NCBI GenBank assembly: GCA_020736575.1
Contig: JAGPYM010000004.1
Span: 2,604,001 to 2,668,000 of the forward strand
Length of the DNA stretch: 64,000 nucleotides
Direction: 5' to 3'
DNA from: Thelonectria olida
Taxonomy: Eukaryota > Ascomycota > Sordariomycetes > Hypocreales > Nectriaceae
Below are positions 37,858-48,697 of this stretch, piece after piece. Numbering within the stretch: position 1 is the first letter of the stretch; every line of letters starts with the position of its first letter. Below the pieces are notes generated by a model, which saw nothing but the letters and a program-made list of their open reading frames with translations, ran no database searches and was not told the origin of the DNA. Position numbers and translations under genes: made by a program.

Positions 37858-38474
37858 GCAGTCAAAGCAGAGTATCAAATCTTGATGACTTTTAAGACAC
37901 GCAGCAAAAAGACATTGCCCTTGAAGCCAAGGAAGTTCTCGTCGAAAAGCTGGAACCCTGAGACGCCACAAGCTCAACGCTCTCGACATCTACACTGGCA
38001 AGATGGTGGTCGGAAGGAAGGATGCAAACATGGCCTCACGACGGTCACATGCTAGCCGAGAAATGTCAGCAGCAACCCTTGAACGAAGGTCGGGGCTGCA
38101 TTCTTTCCATGGGCCGGAGAAGCACGAATGAGGTTTTAGCTACGCCTCTTTGAAGCGGTTGGCGCCCACGGCTGTGGGGGCGGTTGGCGGTTAGCTGTTG
38201 GCGAAGAAGCGGATTGGGTCATTTTATTTTCAGCTACTGGGATGTCTCGTCGTAAAGTCTCCGATCTTTATTGTTGGTTGGCTTCTACGCCATGGATGTA
38301 CAGTAGGATTGCACCCCAGCCATGGTGGGCGCAAGACTCTAAGCGCCGGGAGAGATGCTATAAATGCAAGGTCCGCTCAATGTAACGAACGTCCGCAGCG
38401 GCATATATATCTAGATGCCTTATGGGTTGGCTTTGGTCCTTTCGTCATCGAGAGTAGCATAATCCTCCTAAATC
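37858..38474. other. Intergenic, promoter of the STAND gene
   Basis: No gene seen; CE16-like 3' end and the upstream region of the NLR-like gene. Confidence 0.55.
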
Positions 38475-41400
38475 ATGCCGCCCTCGGAAAAGGTCATCTT
38501 CGAATCGGGTGTTGACAAAGAGATCAACCAAGCATGGAGGAAAGTCGAGGAGCGAGTCATCCAGATGGCTGGTGGTGACCGATCCAACATTAACCCTGAC
38601 CTCGACATAGACAATGTGCTGCAGTATCTGGACCGCGCTCAAACCACGGACAAGAAGGCCGCTGAGAAGTACGGCACTATCAGGAACATCTTCAATGACA
38701 CGCTTCAGTGTATCCAGACCGTTGGCGGCATTGTTGCAAATGGCGCGTCCTATGTAAGAAACCTCAGCTCTCAGGCTGCCCAAATGTCCTTTTATTGACT
38801 GCTCTAGGCCTTCGCCCCAGCAGGCACTTGTTACAATGCCCTCACATTTGTCATTACTGCTTGGCAAGGATACGAAGGCGCCTTCGAGAGCCTCGCTTCG
38901 CTCCTCGAGAAATGCGCCCAGTTTCTCGACCGACTGAAGTACTACTCAGAGTCTGGCATGGATGCAAAGTTGACAAAGGTTGCCTGCCAGCACCTGCGGC
39001 TTTTCGTTGACATTTGCGACAGCTCTCTCAAGCTCAAGTCCAAACGCCACAAATTCAAGACGTTTATGAAGCAAATGTTCCTCAATGACGATGGAGTGCA
39101 GGAACTTCTGAGTGCCATGAACAGCTTGGTGGACAAGGAGCGCGGTTTGGTAGCTGCGCAGACGTGGAAATGGAGCAGCGACGCGGCTGTGTACTCAAGA
39201 GACGGCCTGAATTTGACGCGTAACATGCACAACAATCTTGTCGAGGACAAGAACCTGCAGAAGCACGAAAGAGAAGTGCAAAAGTGGAAGCATGCTATTG
39301 TCGATGCCTTGGAACTCGAGGAAGAACTCCTTGACGACGATGCGCAGGTTGCTTGGGAAAGAGCGTGGAAAAGACACAGGTCCAAGACCCTCGAAGGAAG
39401 CGGCGAGTGGCTCATAACGGATTCGCTCTTCACAAGTTGGGTCCAAGGAGAAGCCTCTTCCCTCAGAATATTCGGTCTCGAAGGTGGCGACGGAACAGGC
39501 AAGACGCTTCTTGCCTCAAACGTCATCCTCCATCTCCGCAAGATGAAGACAGTTGGCTCCTCTCGAGTCGTTGTCGCTCACAACTTCTTCGAGTCGGGCA
39601 TCAAGTCAGCAGCGCCAACAGACACGGCCGTTGCCATGTCTAGAAGTCTCATGTGTCAGCTTGCTTTTGGCCATGAGCCCTTCATGAAGAGCGTGGCATC
39701 CATCTGCGAAAAGTCTGTCTCGTTCGATAGCCCGCTGGAGATTTGGAGGAAGTTACTTCTGCAAAACGAAGACCTGGACAACCTCGACGTTACTTTCTTC
39801 CTCGTCCTGGACGGCCTTGGAGTGGACGTTGAAACCTTTGCACACATTCTCAACAAGCTTTCAGACAGTACACGGTTCCAGAAGACACGCATCTTCCTGA
39901 CAGGATCTCAAGAGCTGTTCAGTGCAATTGAGAGGGTCGGACGTGTGAAAGTGGACAAGATTGTACTGGGAGAGGCAAACAAGCAAGACATCAAGCTCTA
40001 CGTGAAACACCGGATGGAGGGCATGGACATGTTCAAAGACGTTTCGCGCCCCGACGTGTCGGAGACGAGAGAGAATATTCTCAAAAATGTCCTTGAGTCA
40101 ACTGCTGGCGACTTCTACAAGATCAATCGCGTTCTGGACAACATCTCTAAGACAGACGAGGTGGAAGAGATCAACGCAATCCTTGAAACAGCCGGCGACG
40201 CTCGTCCAGACCAGATCGAGGCCGACATTGAGTCTCTCAATAAAACACGAACTGCAAAAGAAATCTCCGAGATTAACGAAATTATCCTCTGGGTCTCAAC
40301 GGCTGGCCATGGTTTCACTCCCCATTTAATGGAGAGTGCTATGGCCTTGAAGCCTGGCAATGGAGGGACGTTGCTCATGTCCATGGAGTCCAAGATCAAA
40401 ACGAAGTACACAATCTTCAGTGCTGAGTATGGTACGATTCAATTCAAGGTTGATGGGATTCTAGAAATGATTCCGCGCAAGAAAAGAGACAGTGCCGACG
40501 AGAATAGCTCCAGCGGCTTCAAGGAAATCCAACCCGCCGAGATTAACATTATCAGACACTACCTTGGGGCCGTCTGTCCCCCGGATTTATACAAGAAGTT
40601 TGGCTTCGACGAATTCTTCAATCTCAAGATGGTTCGCAAGAGCAACTACATCTATCAGGACCCCGACAACAACCACATCACCATGGTCATCAGGTGTCTC
40701 ACCTGTCTGGTTGAGAAGCGAAACGAGAAGACCGAGAGGCTACTGAACTATTCTTGTAGATTCCTGGCATGGCATATGAAAGAAACAGACCTATCTTTGG
40801 CTGAGCGTTCTTTCAAGTCCAAGGCTGGTGAGTTATTGGTCCGCTTGTTCACGGAGCAGCATGGCCTCAAATCACTGCTCAGATTTCATGTAAACAACAT
40901 GTCCACCGAGAACCACTTCTATCCCTTGCCTCCTGTCTGGGGGGAATGGGTCTCCCATAGAGAGGGACCAAACGAGCGAGTCAACCTCGTCGCCAAGTGG
41001 TTTGGCGACTCGGCTGTCATTGAAACGGTCAAGAGCCATCCATTGGTAACCGCAATCAAGGCAGAGGGAGCAGACAAGGCTTTAGTACTCTACGAGGCGG
41101 CTGCAAAGCTCTGCGCCGAAGATCTCTTCATCAATGCGACTATGAAGGGTGTCAAATACACGGCCTTCCATTTTCTTCGCTTCCTCCTGCCAAAGGTACA
41201 TTCACTCCAATGTCTAGAATTGAACCTTCAACACAGACTGACTTGGTGTGATCTTCAGAACGCGGTTTCGACAATTGCAACTACTCTTGAATTATTTCAC
41301 GTCATCGAGGATTGGTCCCAAGAACTCCTCGGCGTCACCAAGAAGACGGCCAACTGGGAAGCGCAGGCTGTCGCGCTGCTTTGCAGTCTCCCAGTTGCCC

Positions 41401-42912
41401 TTATCCCTGAGTCCGCCATGGTTGAACGGGCTCAGAAAGCATTGGAGCTGGACCCCACAAACTGGACCGCGTTGTATACGCTTTTTCAACTGAGGAAATC
41501 GGATGAATCCGCTGCTGCCGTCGAAAAGCTGGTTGATCGGTTCTTGAAAGATGACGACTGGCAAGAGGCCAATGAAAGCCACAGGATACTCCTGGCAAGA
41601 ATGATGTTTGACCTTGGAGATAAATACTGGGAAATTGAGGATGGGCAAGACAAGGCCATCAAGATGTATTCCAAGGTCCTGGAGATTGGACCAACGTACC
41701 CCATCCTCAAAGGCTACTTCAGCGTGTTTGAGAAGTACCGGAAGAAGAAACTGTTCCTTGAGATTATCTCCTTCCTTGAAAAGCTTCTCCAAATCGAAGA
41801 GGATGGCTCTAGCTTGGGGGCAGTGTTTGTGGCAAAGGGTCTGCAACAGCCGGTGCATAACCCTAACTTCCTTCCGGTTCTTGTCGAGTCCATTTCATCC
41901 ACAGATAGATATGATCTACTCGAAACGTTGATGAAGGAGTCAAAGGGCGTCAAGCTGACAGCTTGGCAACGGGCCATCGTGGAGATAAAATACGCCGAGG
42001 TTTTGATTCACCTTGATGGTCATGAGGGCCAAGCCATCGATTTGCTAGAGATGACCCTGGCAAAGATTCCAGACAGTTTCAGGCGGTTGATCATTGGGGA
42101 CGCATCAGAGCAGCTTGTCGAAGCTTGTAAGAAAGCGGTCATGGCCGAGGGTGTCACACCAGGTAAACCTCCCTAGCCTCTATTCTAACCTCTATTCTAA
42201 CCCATGACTAGAGCAAGCTCAAGAATACGACAAGAAGGCGCTGTCCTGCTGGGAAATGTTTGAGAGAGAGCGATTACCGTGGGAGGCCTCAACTGCCAAG
42301 TTCGCCTTATACTTCCGGGCCCGAGGAGATAAAAGTCTAGTAATGCGGATTCTCCAGCGTGCCACGAAAGAGGCCCTTGAGATGCTCTGTGATGATGACC
42401 TGGCAAATGATTTTAACTCCTTTTGGAATTTGGGCCAAATCTTTGCGGTGACACGCGACATCGAGAACACGTTGGTCGCATGGCATATGATGGAGCAAGC
42501 TAGGTCAGCAAGAATGGTCGATTATAAACGGAAATTGGAGGAATGGACACAGAGGCAAGAGGCTTCCAAAGCTAACGACAAGGGAGATGCGGGTTCCGAG
42601 AAGAAGCCTCTCGAGCCGGACATGAGAGTCGCGGTATGCGATGGCGGTTGCTTGAAGCATATCACAACTGCAGATGCCCTTTGGGTTTGCTTGACCGAGG
42701 GCGGCCTTGTACAGTTTTGTGATGATTGTTATCCGACTTTGCAGGAGAGGGACGTATCGACGTGCAAGAAGGATCACGAGCACCTTCACTTGGCGAAGGA
42801 TAACGAGAAGATTGCGGCAATTCCCGAGGGTTCTGTAATGGTTGGCGAGAGAACGGTTACTCTGGATGAGTGGAAGAAGGAAATTAAAGCGAAGTATGTT
42901 GATAGTGTGTAG
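38475..42912 (+). CDS. STAND/NLR-like receptor: Goodbye - NACHT-type NTPase - TPR - zinc-finger tail
   Basis: Predicted 1,423-residue fungal STAND protein; relatives act in non-self recognition and programmed cell death. Exons are 38475-38753, 38808-41195, 41259-42162 and 42212-42912. Residues 1-175 resemble the Goodbye domain (FNDTLQCIQTVGGIVANGA, then LTFVITAWQGYEGAFESLASLLEKCAQFLDRLKYY). Walker A GGDGTGKT is at 319-326 and the Walker B-like FFLVLDGLG has Asp428. The sensor-1-like segment reads RIFLTGSQE, lacking the usual Arg of TSR. A winged-helix-like region follows, then TPR-type helices at about 890-1250 (KALELDPTNWTALYTLF, KAIKMYSKVLEIGPTYP). The tail has Cys/His clusters from Cys1333: CDGGC, WVC, FCDDC, TCKKDHEHLHL. 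The intron at 41196-41258 is 63 nt and stop-free, so retention gives 1,444 residues. Target unknown. Confidence 0.85.
42178..42204 (+). repeat. Tandem duplicate of branch-site segment in last STAND intron
   Basis: The 49-nt intron 42163-42211 contains CCTCTATTCTAA twice in direct succession, so two CTAAC branch-site candidates precede the acceptor. Confidence 0.8.
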
Positions 42913-43308
42913 GCAATGCGAAAGGAGTCCGGATTCCATGTTTGTTCTTGATTTAGATACCTATGTGACGGTGTCCAAACTACCACAAAAGAAGCCTCTT
43001 ACTAGTTGTGAAGCGTTGATCGATTAGAGAATCAGAAGCGGAAGACATTACTCGATAAAGACAACAAGTTCTATATACATATCTAGTCTGAGCAAGGAGA
43101 GAAACAGCCGTGATACTCTCTCCCTACCCGATATGAAGCTATCAAATACAGATAAAGTAAATACAGAGAAAGTAAATGCAGAAAGGTAAGTATAGAAAAG
43201 TAAATACAGAGAAGGTGATAAAGAGATAAGGAATCGCACATCGTAACCAAAGATATATACTAGAAGAAAGAGCACAATCCAAGACACGAGGTTCGTCACG
43301 TAGGAGCA
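42913..43308. repeat. Convergent intergenic with degenerate purine-rich tandem repeat
   Basis: Between 43150 and 43220 a unit of about 14-15 nt (RGAAAGTAAATACAG-like) repeats at least four times with changes. Otherwise no gene; 3' UTRs of the STAND and GH16 genes meet here. Confidence 0.7.
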
Positions 43309-44219
43309 CTACGTCGTGTAATGAGCGACATATGCAACCTCCATCATGCTTCCATACCCACCGAGAGTGGCATCATTGGGGTATCCAGGCTAAAGACATG
43401 TTAGTTATCGTTCATATTGGACTTGGTTCGTAAACATACCCAGCTTCCCCCAACTGCCATGTTGAGGATGATGTACAGCCCGCTGTGCGCAAGTGAATTC
43501 CACACATTCTGATTCCCGATACGAGACCCCGATACCTGGTGGAACTGGACGCCGTCCATGTACCAGGTGATGGTCTCCGACTGCCAGCTGCTCGGAGTGC
43601 GGTCAAAGTCGACCCGCCACGTGTGCCAGCCTTGGTCCGGGATACCAATGTTCCCGCCAATACCGTTGCCCTCGTTGCAGATGCCGCCCGGGTACACGTT
43701 GCAGTGAACGGTCCCGTAGCCCGTCAACAGGCCGTTAACCGTCTCGAGAATGTCGACTTCGCCGCACGACGGCCAGCTGCCGCCGTTGCGCAGCACGTTG
43801 CCGAGCATCCAGAACGCCGGCCACAGGCCCTTCTTGTTGGCGATGGCGTTGCCGCCGAAGCGGATCTGCGACTCGACTCGCGTCCTGCGGCCGGCGACGG
43901 GCGTGAAGACGTATTTGCTCTCGACGCGCCCAGACGTCCACCCGTTCTGCGCGGAACTATCGCGCAGCGGGACGATTTGTAGGGTTGAGCCGCCGCTGCG
44001 CTGGAGGTTGGCGTTGGAGTTGGTGTAGACCTCGAGTTCTGCGTTGACGTTGAGGTAGCCGGTGATGATGTTCCAGTTGCCCGTGTCTGGGAGGGTGCCA
44101 GCGGAGCCGGCGAAGGTGTCTTGCCAGACGCGGTTGAAGCCCGAGTACGTCGGGGCATCCCAGGCAAGAGTTGTGGAAATGAGGCTGGCTAGAGCCAAAG
44201 GTGAAATGAAGTTCCTCAT
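43309..44219 (-). CDS. Secreted endo-1,3(4)-beta-glucanase, GH16
   Basis: Predicted 286-residue extracellular glucanase of the laminarinase type, which cleaves beta-1,3 (and mixed-linkage) glucan. Exons (complement): 43440-44219 and 43309-43389. The 50-nt intron joins GGSW to PGYPND, and the protein ends MEVAYVAHYTT, as usual for this family. The signal peptide is MRNFISPLALASLISTTLAW. The catalytic GH16 motif ExDxxE is intact in CGEVDILETVNG, and supporting family segments are GLWPAFWMLG, YGTVHCNVYPGG, WHTWRVDFDR and ILNMAVGG. No CBM or GPI tail is seen. It could serve nutrition, fungal wall remodelling or attack on other fungi; the sequence does not decide. Confidence 0.95.
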
Positions 44220-45877
44220 GGTGGGAAGAAGAAGTAAAGCTCAGTAAGGACTGAATGCGAATGAAGATAGGACTGTTTTGGAGAGGTCAAGACTGGCACT
44301 CAATACCAGGAGATCGGATTATATAACGAATAACGACGAAGACACTCTCATACCATCACGACATGATATGCATTGCAACAGCTTCTCTTTCCAGCAGGAA
44401 GGAATATCCTCATATATACCAAACACATTCCTCTCCCTATCCCCTTGGCCAGGGCTACATCACCGAAGACTATCGTGTGATCGGTCCTAACGGCGGTGGT
44501 CATCTGTATCTTCAGTCTCATCCTGCCTACCGAGCATGTTGCATTCTTCGAAGCATGGGGCTCGTCCGTCCGTTACCAAAACGGAACTGCATGACTATTG
44601 CTCAGGGTCCGATGATATGGGAGCTCCTGTTCGCGGCAAGCCGAAAGGATCTCATGCAGGAACAGGGTGGACCTAGGAACGGCCCGATAATTATGGGATG
44701 AAAAGGTTCGGAAGCAGCTTGACCTCGGGGGGGATATACTACGTAGTATGCGTTTGCACGGGGGGTTCATGCAAGGCTGACGGTGATAGGGGCTGTCATT
44801 CGGGAGCTGGTCCCTGATGTTTCGATCCCTCCATAGACGGCTTCATTGCAACTCCACGCCAGATGATACAAGAATATGACAAGATCCGCCTGATCTCCTC
44901 CCAAGGATTTATATATCTCCTGAGCACCCGTCCCTTGATCGTCCTATCCAAGTTAAAGCGTGTCTCGGCTCTTCGACCACTAACGGCGCCATCACATGAG
45001 TTCGCAACCCACCCCCACAGAAGCCATCTCTCCCTACGCCGCCGGAAATGACTTCCAGGCACAGAATAGGAGAAAAAACGTGGACGATCGCCGGGAAGGA
45101 TTCCTGACGAGCTCCTCTTTTGGGGATAGTGTGGACGAGAATCCTGGTGGACGATGCGACGGGACTGGAGGGTTCATGGCGACCCTGCAATTTCGTCGCA
45201 TAGTTTTTTTTCTTTCTCAGCGGTTTGTTCCCCGTGACATGTGATGTGTGGCGCCAGAGATGCCGACTGTTGTAACTATTCGTACATGTCGCATTCTGCC
45301 TGTTGTTACATAATGCGGGATCTGAGTGCTTGAGGTTCTGATTGAGCAGTTACACGGACGTCGAGGAGAACTGAAATGCGCAAGGCGTTGTGACTGGTGG
45401 CTATACGCGTATGGAACTTTATGGAACTTCTAATAATAAATTCTTTTGCCATACAAGACTGGCGCGGAGGTTTTGGATTGATACGAATTGAGACGATAGT
45501 TGAGGACACAGGAAACCGCTTCAGACTGGGTACACTAAAACTGACAACCAACTATCGAGGCAGACAGCCCAGACTTACAGAATTATCATGACTCTAATAC
45601 CAAGTCCAAGGAGGTGGTTGTGGTATTTACTTGCACCAGAGAGAACGCAATGGGCAACCCTTCCGAGAGTGATCTCTTGCAAGTCATGATCAAGTTGCTT
45701 CAGAAGACTCAAATCTGACTTCTATCTCATGGCCATTCCCATTGGCCAGAAATACTACACAAAAGCAAAGGCTTGTAAAACCACCATGCCAATGTTTGGT
45801 ACGGCTTCGAGCATGTCCTACAATATAGAACACCGCAAATCTTGGCTGAGGACTGGGGGTTAGAGGGGTTGGGTCTA
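44220..45877. other. Intergenic, no firm gene
   Basis: GH16 promoter side and CoA-transferase 3' side. Within it one short plus-strand reading frame (44996-45244) is listed separately with low confidence. A TTTATATAT word lies at 44909-44917, upstream of it. Confidence 0.5.
44996..45244 (+). CDS. Possible small hydrophilic protein, 82 aa, unrecognised
   Basis: A single open frame beginning MSSQPTPTEAISPYAAGND, with a TATA-like word about 80 bases upstream and a CT-rich stretch between. The first 30 codons prefer C at third positions; the rest looks random, so the frame may be only a first exon or chance. I recognise no family. Confidence 0.2.
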   Translation: MSSQPTPTEAISPYAAGNDFQAQNRRKNVDDRREGFLTSSSFGDSVDENPGGRCDGTGGFMATLQFRRIVFFLSQRFVPRDM

Positions 45878-47257
45878 TCAATGAGTATTCGAGAATCCCA
45901 ACTCCTCAAAAATCGCCTCATTATGCTGTCCAAGAGCAGGAACAGCCCCCATTCTCGCACCGTCAACATCCCTCACGCCAGGCGGAATCAGTGCGGGAAC
46001 CCTTCCAGCCGGCGTGTCAACCTCGGTCCACCGCCCTCGCGCCTTCAACTGAGGATGCTCCCACACGCCCTGCATGTCGTTGACCTTTGCATTCGCGATG
46101 CCTGCGTCGTCCAGCCTCGCAAGGACTTCCTCAGCGCTCAAGCCCGAGAACGCTCGCTCGATGGTGTCGTGCAGCGCAACACGGTTCTTGACGCGCAGCG
46201 AATTGCTCACGAACCGCTCGTCCGTCGCAAGTTCCGCATCTCCCAGCACTCCAGAGCACAACGCCTCCCATTCCCGCTCGTTCTGCACGCCCAACATGAC
46301 AGACCCCCCGCCGCCCGTGGCGAACGGCCCGTACGGGTATATCGCCGCGTGCGCAGCCCCCGCGCGACCCGGGCTCGCTTGGCCGTCGATCGCATAGTAC
46401 AGCGGGAACGACATCCACTCCGTCATGGCCTCGAGCATGGAAACGTCAATGTGCGAGCCCTTGCCCGTCCTACCGCGCTTCAGTAGCGCAGCGAGGATGT
46501 TCTGGTACGCAGCCGTGCCGGCGGAGATGTCGGCGATCGAGATGCCAACCTTCGCGGGCTCCGACGACGTCCCCGTCACGGAGAGCAGCCCGGCTTCGCT
46601 TTGCACCAGCAAGTCGTAGGCCTTCTTGTCCCGATACGGCCCGTCTGCTCCATAACCTGAAATGTCGCAGACAATGAGACGCGGGTTCTCATCCTTGAGC
46701 GCATCAAACGACAAGCCGAGTCTCTGGCTCGCCCCGGGCGCGAGGTTCTGCACCAAGACATCGGCTTTTGCGACGAGGGCCTTGAGGACGGCAAAGTGCT
46801 TCGGGTTCTTGATGTCTAGGGCCAGGCTCTCCTTGGAGCGGTTCGCCCAGACAAAGTGGCTTGCGAGGCCGCGGACGCGCATGTCGTAGGCGCGGGCAAA
46901 GTCGCCGACGCCGGGACGCTCGATTTTGATGACGCGAGCGCCGAGGTCGGCGAGCTGGCGGGTGCAGAAGGGCGCTGCGATGGCGTGTTCTAGACTGACG
47001 ACTGTGATGCCGTCAAGGGGAAGGGTCTTGTCGGTGTCGCTGGGTTGTTTAGTGGTGGTTGAGTAGTGTTTTTGATGGGTTGGAAGTGTGCGACGACTTC
47101 GTTTCGCCCCAAGTTGAACACATCGATTGGCGTTATGAGACAATGTTGAAAGTGCTCGCGTTTGACATGTCGCTGAGAGGTTGATTGATGAAGTTGCGAG
47201 GGATTGGATCGAGACTCGCACGCCCGCCGTCAAGCGTGAGGTACTCGGAGGAGCCAT
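45878..47257 (-). CDS. Class III CoA-transferase (CaiB/BaiF), succinyl-CoA:glutarate CoA-transferase-like
   Basis: Predicted 459-residue enzyme, single exon, that moves CoA between carboxylic acids. The closest remembered relatives are SUGCT (C7orf10) proteins acting on glutarate and related dicarboxylates. The N-terminal 80 residues are Arg/Ser/Thr-rich without acidic residues (MAPPSTSRLTAGVRVSIQS...RRTLPTHQKHYSTTT), a good mitochondrial presequence. The catalytic domain starts at LPLDGITVVSLEHAIAAPFCTRQLADLGARVIKIERPG. Family landmarks are GDFAR, WANRSKESLALD, DVLVQNLAPGA, CDISGYGADGPY and KAYDLLVQSEAGL, whose Asp is in the position of the nucleophile. The terminal phrase ALGQHNEAIFEELGFS is typical. 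The frame extends upstream to 47326 without another ATG, so MAPPST is taken as the start. Confidence 0.93.
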   Translation of the reverse strand: MAPPSTSRLTAGVRVSIQSLATSSINLSATCQTRALSTLSHNANRCVQLGAKRSRRTLPTHQKHYSTTTKQPSDTDKTLPLDGITVVSLEHAIAAPFCTRQLADLGARVIKIERPGVGDFARAYDMRVRGLASHFVWANRSKESLALDIKNPKHFAVLKALVAKADVLVQNLAPGASQRLGLSFDALKDENPRLIVCDISGYGADGPYRDKKAYDLLVQSEAGLLSVTGTSSEPAKVGISIADISAGTAAYQNILAALLKRGRTGKGSHIDVSMLEAMTEWMSFPLYYAIDGQASPGRAGAAHAAIYPYGPFATGGGGSVMLGVQNEREWEALCSGVLGDAELATDERFVSNSLRVKNRVALHDTIERAFSGLSAEEVLARLDDAGIANAKVNDMQGVWEHPQLKARGRWTEVDTPAGRVPALIPPGVRDVDGARMGAVPALGQHNEAIFEELGFSNTH

Positions 47258-48123
47258 TGCACAGAGTCTGCTTAACCTGAAGAACGGCGAAGACTGGTGA
47301 GAGGATGAACAAGAAGTTCCATTCACCCAAGTAGTCGCAATGCCGCCATTTATCTCATGTCGTTGTTGGTGGATCTCTCAAATCGGCTTCTTGTTGACGA
47401 TGCAAGTCAAGTCGGCTATAAGACTCGGCAGTAGCCAGCTGTGCAAGATGCAAGTCATCGTCTAGTGAGCGACAAACTCCCCGCCCTCTTACAAGTGACT
47501 TCGGAAACGTGCCGGGCCTTCAGTTAATTAAATCTTTTATTTCTTTGGTATTCGCATGATGCATGCATCAACCGCTGGTCGCTGTACAAATACAAGCATC
47601 TCAAACATGATGCTAAAACCTCCCTTCCTCCGTCTCTCGTCGTCGATACTCGTCAAGGGAATTACCTGGTCCAGCAGCGTGATCTTCCTAATCGCAAACA
47701 AAACATGACGACCCAGTCGCCCTTCAATATGCGGCCAACCTCCCGACCTGTGTCCGGCGCAGCGATGTTGAGCATGTCGTGAAACACGGATCAGGTCACG
47801 GGCCAACGGCACCTTGACCGTGTTCACCCTGGCAGTGCGATTGGACCTCCTGTCGCCATAGAACAAGAGCTAATGCATGCTGCGAATGCAAGATTTCGAT
47901 GCGCGCGGTTGTCGACTGGCGAGATGCGCTCCGTTCCTTGGGTCACCATATGGTGGGAGAAATGTCACACGGCATCTCGTACCGCGAAATGAAAAGAAAT
48001 GAATCCGTAAACTCCGGCCTCCTTGCCCGACATGGAAATCATCAACCGAAACTCCTCCCGAAGCAAATGAGAAAATGTAGTTGAATGCGTGAGTGAATGC
48101 AGGGCACCTGGCCCTCCTCCTCA
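47258..48123. other. Intergenic, no gene seen
   Basis: CoA-transferase promoter and 3' region of the single-pass membrane protein gene. Open frames on both strands are short and featureless. Confidence 0.55.
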
Positions 48124-48697
48124 CTACCTGTTGGCAAAGGGATCTCGTGGCGCAATGCCCATAGCCTGACGAAGCGACGGCGTCAACGACTCCTGCGAGG
48201 CCCTCCTGCCATCCAGCACGGGCGACTGCATCTTGTCGTCGCCGGTCGGGTTCCTCTCCCTCGTTTGGACGACTGGCGGGGGCACTTTGGGCATGCCGGA
48301 CATTTGCGAAGTCGGGCGTCGAGGTTGCGGCGCGATGCCGTAGTCGTCGAGTTCCTGGGGGTCCTTGAGGTCTTCCTTCTTTTCCAGCTTGGTGCGTCTT
48401 CGGTGGAGGTAACAGAGGAAGCAGAAGAAAACGGTGAGGAGGACGACGCTGGAGGTGAAGCGGAGTCAGACTCGACTGGTCGCGGTTGTTGTTAATTTTG
48501 AGAGGGGAATCTTACCTCGCTATCACCAACGCGATAAATAACGAGCTGGATGAAATGGCCGACTTTTCGCAAAGGTTCATGTTGGGCTGCGGGTGGCACG
48601 TGTCGGTTGAAGCTCGAGGAAGCAGTCGCGTGATGGTGAAGCCACCGGTGGTGGAGGGCAGCAACGGTGCATCATCATGGCGATATTGAAGATGCAT
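48124..48697 (-). CDS. Small single-pass membrane protein, uncharacterised fungal type
   Basis: Predicted 168 residues. Exons (complement): 48516-48697 and 48124-48448, joined by a 67-nt GTAAGA...CTCCAG intron that falls inside the membrane segment (LFIALVIAS|VVLLTVFFC). A short N-terminus with two Cys (DTCHPQPNMNLCEKS) precedes one strong transmembrane helix at about residues 49-74. A basic stop-transfer HRRRTKLEKKEDLKDP follows, then a Pro/Arg/Ser-rich cytosolic tail ending SLTPSLRQAMGIAPRDPF. This build is common in Sordariomycete genomes among proteins with no known role. There is no clear cleavable signal peptide, so type III or tail-in topology is inferred. Its 5' side carries GA/GT and GAAT microsatellites. 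Confidence 0.8.

Noticed and set aside
43539..43982. 147-codon plus-strand frame in the GH16 region
   Set aside because: Antisense to a strongly supported GH16 exon with GC-rich third positions.
47258..47326. Longer CoA-transferase N-terminus starting at 47326
   Set aside because: Codon there is GTG; the first ATG in frame is at 47257 and already gives a good mitochondrial presequence.
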